Shown here piece by piece: positions 57,615 through 64,000 of a stretch of DNA of 64,000 nucleotides (position 1 is its first letter; the number at the start of each line of letters is the position of its first letter). The translations under genes were made by a program, and so were the position numbers. The notes under the pieces were generated by a model. That model made no database searches, was not told the origin of the DNA, and saw nothing but the letters and a program-made list of their open reading frames with translations. Source of the DNA: Trichinella spiralis (Eukaryota > Nematoda > Enoplea > Trichinellida > Trichinellidae); assembly GCA_000181795.3 (NCBI GenBank), contig CM012954.1, positions 17,207,660-17,271,659 of the forward strand, written 5' to 3'.

Positions 57615-58717
57615 GTACCAAACCGATTTATCGTTTTTACGTAAAAATATGGTCGAATTACCGCCAGATCTCAATCTTACAAGCTCTAAGAATTTATTCA
57701 GAAGGAAAACGAATTCAGCGATGAGTTTTAGCCAAGGACGCTACACGTGTACTATTCATTTGACGTATAACAAGTCCAACGGCATTATATTTCATTATTT
57801 TTCGGAAAATCCAAATCACCTAATATTTCTGCATCGATTGCGATTTTTGATATTCAAAAATTGAATAAATTAAGAGAAATTCAATTGTTGCAAATTAATA
57901 TTATTAATGATATGCTATGTAATCAGGGAAAATAGAACAGTCATACTGAGCTATAAAATAACATTTGAATAAAATGTATTTATCCATTGTCACGTTACAA
58001 ATCTCATAATATAGTCAAAATATGGCCAAATATGGAGACAACAATGTTTCCCTTTTGTGCAGATTTTTCTTCGTATAACTTTTTTCTAAATTTAAAACTG
58101 TACATTAGTCTGAAACGCCTATATAAATTTTGTATTCAAACATTTTAACATTGTAGTTTTAACATTTCACACTTATTTTCATAAAAAAGTTTCATCAAAA
58201 ATAAAGCTGTGCTTTTTATGATATTAATCATTTCAAATATAAAGGGCATTTAAATAAAAGTTTAATAAAATTGTAAAAAATGGGTGAAAAATGAAAAATT
58301 AAATGAAAATAATAATTCGAACTCTTAATTATAAATGTAAAAATTGTTTTATTGGAATCAGCGCTGGCGACGTCCGTTACATCAGAAGCGAAGTGGATAA
58401 AGCAGAACAAAAAAATACTCATGCAACTACTTGAATTCTGGAAGTAGAGTTCAAATGCAGCCTCCCTACGCATTACAACTTTTCAAACAGAATACATATA
58501 ATAAATAGCAAAAATCACATATTAATTATAAAATGGAATGTACCTATTTTGATGCTGCAGATAAACTTAAATATCCATAGAAAAATTAATTCTTTCATAG
58601 ATATTTCTTTTTTAATATATTGTATTCAAACAAATTTATTAAAAATCAATGATAAAAGCAAGAACAATAATATTTTGTTCTAATTATAAATATGAAAATT
58701 ATTTCATAAAATTCGGC

Positions 58718-58748
58718 AGTGGAAACGTCCGCTTGTTCGTATTCCACT
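58718..58748 (+). repeat. A-module hairpin, copy 10
   Basis: AGTGGAAACG, loop TCCGCTTGTT, CGTATTCCACT. Equivalent by position to 11972-12002 but with the A-T form of the variable pair. Confidence 0.8.
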
Positions 58749-59788
58749 GATGGTTGATATAGTGGTTTGTGCACTCTTACAAAGTGAACAAACTGGCTGG
58801 CACTCCAGAATTAGCATATGATGGAATGAATACTCTTTTTATTGATTTATGTGGCAAGTAGTAGCCATATGAAGCATTCTCTGACTTTATTTACGGCCCT
58901 CAGTAACTAATAAAGTCCGTTTTAATTGCTGAAAACTATTCTCATTTTTCTAATTGTTACATTTTTTCAAAATGCTGTATTTTAATTTTGCAAATAATAA
59001 TCTTTTAATTAAGAAGCAATTAAAGTGATTCAATTTAAGCGGGATGGTTCTAGATAAATTTTACTTGGTAATTTGAGTGCTAAGATATTGGAATGGTGTT
59101 TCCATTATTTTTTCCGCAATTTCTCGAACGTTAAACACTAAAACACGGTACGGATATGTTTGCAATAGTTGTATGATCCTTTCTGATAGATTCAAGTGAT
59201 TTTTGTAAGGAAAAAATGTTCTCTAAAAATATTGAAATTTTGTGGGATTTTCTGTTTTGTGAAAAGCTGCGAAAAGCCTTTTCAGCCGAAGCAAAGCCCA
59301 TGCAGAACATTATCCAAAACTGCTTTTTATTAATAAAGTTTGCTCTTCTGTTCCAATGCTCATCATTTATATCAAAGGAAAAAAAAGATAATGTTGTAAC
59401 TTCTTGTTGACTTTTACATACACGCTTTATTCATTTAATATAAATCTGTTATGATTTACTTCATTCAACACCTTTTAATGATATGAAATCAATGCCAAGA
59501 TCCCAATCATCTAGTGACAATGTCTTTCGATCAAAATGCGATCACTCCCCGTTTTTACAACTTTTCAAATAGAATTCATCCAAAAAATAGCAAAGAAAAT
59601 CATATACATAAATAATGAAATATTTTTATTTTCATGTTGCGAGTAAATTTAAATTTTCATTATCAAATTAATTTTTTGATACGTGATTTCTTCTTTCATA
59701 TGTTTCTAATAATTATCAACAGTAAATATCATGAGCAATAATATTTTGCTTTAATTGTGAATATGAAAATTATTTCACTCCACTTGGC

Positions 59789-59819
59789 AGTGGAAACGTC
59801 CGCATGTTCGTATTCCACT
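59789..59819 (+). repeat. A-module hairpin, copy 11
   Basis: AGTGGAAACG, loop TCCGCATGTT, CGTATTCCACT. Equivalent by position to 13063-13093. Confidence 0.8.
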
Positions 59820-62800
59820 GGTGGTTGATTTGATGGTTGGTGCACTCTTACAAGGTGTACTGAACGTTGCAGCGAGCATGTTTATGAATTGCCATCGATG
59901 CATATCTTCCGAATTTTTGAAAGCAGTTGAATGTCTCTCGCTTGAAAATCGAGGGATATTTCCTGCCACATTTCATGCAGATGCCTCACTCCTATTTTAT
60001 CACCTTGATCAAATTTTTTTTAATTTTGCATCAACAAGGAGATTAGGTAAATTACATTTTTATGGGCTGGTAAATTTTCTTTGTCAAAAGGAGAAGCCAG
60101 AGTTTTTAGATTTTTGTGAAAAGCTTTTCGATATAAATTCCATTTATGTGGGACATTTTTGAATTTTCAAATCTGAAATTCAGACATTCGAGGGCGTGTT
60201 TTGTCTGGGTCATTTTGTTGTTGTGGCGTTCAGCGAGACAGCGCTTTTAAATTGTCCTCATTGGGTGAATTTAATAATGCTTCTCAATTCTTCTTTCAAA
60301 GCATTTGAAATTATTCTATTCCAATAATGCGATGCATACGCCGGATTATCCGTTCATTGCACGTGAATTTTTATTGTTTATATTGCATCAGCATTCCATT
60401 GGAATTCATAGTCAAAAATAATTTCCAATGCTATTTTCTAGCGCTCCATTATGCAAATAAGGGTCGATTGAAAATTGCCTTATCATCATTAATGGTGCGC
60501 AGGTATGTTCGATTTAGGTGGCAACTGGTAGCGTCGTAAAAAGTTCTCTGAATTTATTCACTGCGTTTAGTAACTAATGAACTCGGTATTTTTATTGTTG
60601 AAAATAATACATTTTTGAGAAAGCTACTGGAAACTCTCTATACATAATCTTTATGCTAACGTTCATTAAGACAAGCAGAACAAGTGAAGACAAGAAGAAT
60701 ATGCGGTTCCGCCGTGGGTCCCCCATTCTGTAAGTCTGGGCTTGGGATACTTCAAAAGAGTGATGTTATCCCATAGTTTAATTTAGTTAACGACAAACCT
60801 GCATAACTGAGTTTTGAATTATTGCAGTACTTGGTCATTCACGCAGCAAAATTTATGTATCCAACTTTTCATTTTCGTTCATTTTCTAATTTTTGATTTC
60901 CTTTTTTCACATTTTACATTTAGTTTTGTTTTCAATACTTTCCAAAGTAGATTCTTTTCATTTTTATTTTTCAAACCCATTCATTCAAACTTGACTTGTT
61001 CCAATCTATGTTGAGCAACACTGAGGGCTTGTCTGCTATATTAGGTCCCAAAAGGTGCATATAAATGGGTAGCAATTTATTCAGCTAACACCTATTTTGC
61101 AACATCCCAAATGGAAAATGCAGAACAGCTAATATCATAAATTAATAATAAAAGGCAATCGTTTTATTTTTATGAAACGTACGAATTTAAATTATATTAA
61201 AATTCATTTTTTGGCAAATATTTGTTTATCAAAAATAATCTTTACTTCATTTGATTGTTTTTCTTTTGTTTCAGTGTTTTAAGAAAACTGTCATTCATAA
61301 ATTGAAAGAATTTATAGGAATCACAGTCTTAAATTGTTCAAAATGCTAGAATGGTCAACATCCATTCATTTGATTTATTTCTTTCGTTACATCATCCACA
61401 TCATTACGTTGCTATTTTATGTTTGCATATGTGCATCATCAATTAGAAACTGTGCAAAACTTTACCACAGTAATTATTACATTATTTGTAAACAATAAAT
61501 ATCATTGAATTGCTGAAAAAAAGTCAAATTAGATTATGTATTATGCATATATTAAAAGTTCAGGCTTGTGGTGAGCTATAGCTGCAAAGCAAACGAACAT
61601 CAACTTCTTTACCAGAATTTTTATGCAAATTTTTGATCGTCGACTGGACGTTAGTTTAATAATCATAATCATCAGAAACTTTTCAATTATATGCAGTTGA
61701 AGGTTGAAATTATTAACATTTCAATTTTTTCATTTTCTGCAGTTATCCTGGTGTAACTGTAGAATACGTTCAATTTTTCAATGTACACTTTACACTTGCA
61801 AATGGCGTTGAATTTCCATGTGAACTAAACTGATCTAGCATCACCAAGCCGAGTGATTTCTATTATGCATGTAAGAAAAATCATTGTTTTCTATACCATA
61901 AATTATTAAACTTTATTATCACTTAATATTAGAGAATTTTTTTCCGGATAATTTTGTTTGTCAGAATGCGCAGCCATATACTTTTTATTTTTTGCAGTAA
62001 ATTTTATTTATGTAGGTCATTTTTGAAATTTCGAATCCCAAGTTAAGACATGCGGAGGCGTGTTTTGGCTAAGGCAATGTTTTTGTTATGGCGTTTTTTT
62101 GTCAGATAGTTTATATTTTGACGTAATTTCAAATTTCAAGGTCATTTTTGAATTTTCAAATAACTGTCATTCGTATAATTTGACATTTTATTTGAATTCT
62201 TTCCCCAAAGCATCACTTTTTCTGACCTTTTGACAGTCAGCATATAATATTAAATGAGCATGCATTTTATTTCTTATATTCACATTATTTCTAGTATTTA
62301 GAATATGCTTGGTAATAAAGATCAAATGATAGTTTCTGTAATAAGAAGTATTTATATGTTCGGCAAAGCTACAATTAAATTTTCTTTTCAAACAGAATGC
62401 ATTAGTTAAGTAAATAAACGCAATGAAAACTATGTACTAGCCACATTTATCAGCAGAAATGAATAAAATAAAAATTTGCATGCGACGTCGTTCGCTTTAT
62501 TGACATATTGGAAATAATCTTAGTTTGAGGCCGTCCGTGGATACAAGCACTGCGTTTGGATTGGAAAATTAACTGAAGACCAATATCAAATGCCAAATAC
62601 TAGATTTGATTTTTATTCATTATTATTTTTTGGAATAATTTCTGAAAAATAATATTTCAATGAACATCCAAACAGTATGAACATCAACAATGAGAAGATG
62701 ATGCATTTTGCGGTAAGTAGCAGTTTTTCATTTTTAAGTCGTAATCACTTAACAGTGCAATTCAGAATCGATATCGCGCATAATTTCTCAATATATTCTC

Positions 62801-62940
62801 TCTGAATTCTCAGCTTGAGATGATATGTGACTTAATAAACGCAAAATTTCCGTACAATTAAATTTGATTAAAACAACGTGTACTCATTGATTATCTATTA
62901 TTGAAATATGTTCTTTTGAAAATCACCATTGCAGTAGCTA

Positions 62941-63606
62941 ACACACACTTTCAATTGACCATAAGCAAGCTTTTGCCCAAAAATTGTTCACTTAAAATTA
63001 GCTTCATTTTAGCTACTGGGTTTTCCGATTTAAGAAAATTTTCAGACATACGTAGGTGTGTTTTGTCTAAGTCAATTTTGTTTTGTTATTTCGTTTTTTG
63101 TCAGATAGTTGATATTTTGACTGAAATGTAAATGTCAAGGTCATTTTTGAATTTTCAAGTAGTCGTTTTCTTTATTGGTAGAATTTTACAGTGCATTTCT
63201 TCCGTTCATATTGTAACGCAACTTAGGTTAGATTTGATCTTCAGCCAAAAGTTCTAACGCACGAAAAACCGGTTTCTAACGCTGCATTATGCAAATAACT
63301 ATCGCTATAACGCTGCCTTATCATCAGTAAGGTTGCGTTTGTTTGTTTAATTTACGTGGTAATTGGTAGCATCGCTGAACGTTCTTTGAGTTCATTAAAG
63401 CGTTAAGTAGCTGCTGAGATCCGTTTCAGAATTTCTGACAGGTATTCCACTTTTCTGCATGTTATTTTTTTAAAACTTTGTATACTTATTTTGGAAACAA
63501 TTACTTTTTAATTAGATAGCACTTAATTATTATATTTGTTGTAATCTCTATTTTGTGGTAAAGTGAGAACACTTTTGATTTAATATCATTATTACAGGTT
63601 TAAAGA
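62941..63606 (+). repeat. composite-repeat modules B and P
   Basis: Matches 23900-24572 directly, including the P module with TATGCAAATAACTATCGC and the ATTACAG acceptor-like site before the E exon. Confidence 0.75.
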
Positions 63607-63666
63607 ATGGAGCAAAGAAAATGTGAAAACACGGACGACATGAAGCAGAACAAGAGAAGAGAAGAG
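63607..63666 (+). CDS. E-module mini-exon, copy 2
   Basis: MEQRKCENTDDMKQNKRREE, twenty codons, with acceptor-like ATTACAG upstream and donor GTAAAT, as at 24573-24632. The few changes keep the frame. Product unknown. Confidence 0.35.
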
Positions 63667-64000
63667 GTAAATGCGATTTCTTGTGGATCTGTAAAGCAAG
63701 GCTAAGGATACTTCGTAAGGGTGATGTTAATCCTTAATTTAAGGAAATTATCCAAGTTTGTAATATGTAATATATGAGTAAGGTATTCTCAGAGTAAAAC
63801 TGTACTTTTCGTTTTTCATATTAAGATTAGATATGACTTCATCTTTAGAAAGATTGAATATCAATAGACTTTATTTCCCTTTAAATTATTTTTTCAATTC
63901 ACAGCATCAGAGCCATTTGGTAAATTACATCTTTTGTTCGTAACTTTGTTTGTCAGCATACGCAGCGAGTGTGCCTTTATATTTTTAGTGAAAACATTTT

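Larger units (their letters stand above)
57812..62940 (+). repeat. large duplicated block X, copy 2 (partner 11059-16200)
   Basis: See the partner. Same module order, with a small deletion near 59436 relative to 12690 and full divergence in the V segments at 58798-58840 and 59861-60012. Confidence 0.85.

Noticed and set aside
11972-59819. A CRISPR-like array, given short repeats with different sequences between them
   Set aside because: Hairpin copies are hundreds to thousands of bases apart, on both strands, within larger repeats, and the genome is eukaryotic.

Overview
The window looks like part of an animal genome, most likely a nematode. I lean toward the Trichinella/Trichuris side because of the short introns ending in TTTTCAG-type acceptors, the nematode-style seven-helix receptor and the genome texture; the species assignment is inference. 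Base composition is AT-rich (about one third GC by eye), broken by GC-rich patches that are retroelement pieces. Four runs of N mark assembly gaps: 396-405, 17864-18422, 28912-28970 and 41344-41353.

Layout. 1-1150: truncated hAT transposon and a decayed BEL/Pao retroelement. 1900-3165: gene for a small single-pass membrane protein with a Pro-rich tail. 4309-7557: decayed Mag-type Ty3/gypsy LTR element. 7604-8285: fragment of a Bicaudal-D coiled-coil gene. 8290-9345: second copy of the membrane-protein gene. 9440-35000: mosaic of a composite, many-times-copied repeat (modules named here R, G, C, A, V, B, P, E), interrupted by a hAT element with exact 8-bp target duplication (17501-18969), an integrase scrap (20302-20450), GC-rich retroelement scraps and a 1.7-kb element with long GC-rich inverted ends (27174-28905). 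36229-38340: GC-rich Ty3/gypsy remnant carrying a solo LTR. 36702-40900 is duplicated in tandem as 41354-45535. 48328-52183: a ten-exon EFA6/PSD-type Arf-GEF gene. 53360-54545: a two-exon seven-helix receptor. 55830-56469 (minus): three exons of a J-domain membrane protein. 57348-57614: foldback/MITE. 57812-64000: second copy of the composite repeat block at 11059-16200, and more of the same family.

Most striking: the composite repeat carries, at least ten times and on both strands, a conserved 31-base hairpin (module A) whose stem shows compensatory changes, followed at once by a variable segment (V). Two copies of a 4-kb duplication that are otherwise nearly identical differ completely or strongly exactly in V. 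This conserved-frame/variable-core layout is not explained by the ordinary features and is the best candidate for an undescribed system. The ordinary genes (EFA6, receptor, J-protein, BicD piece, membrane-protein pair) look unrelated in function and are simply neighbours.
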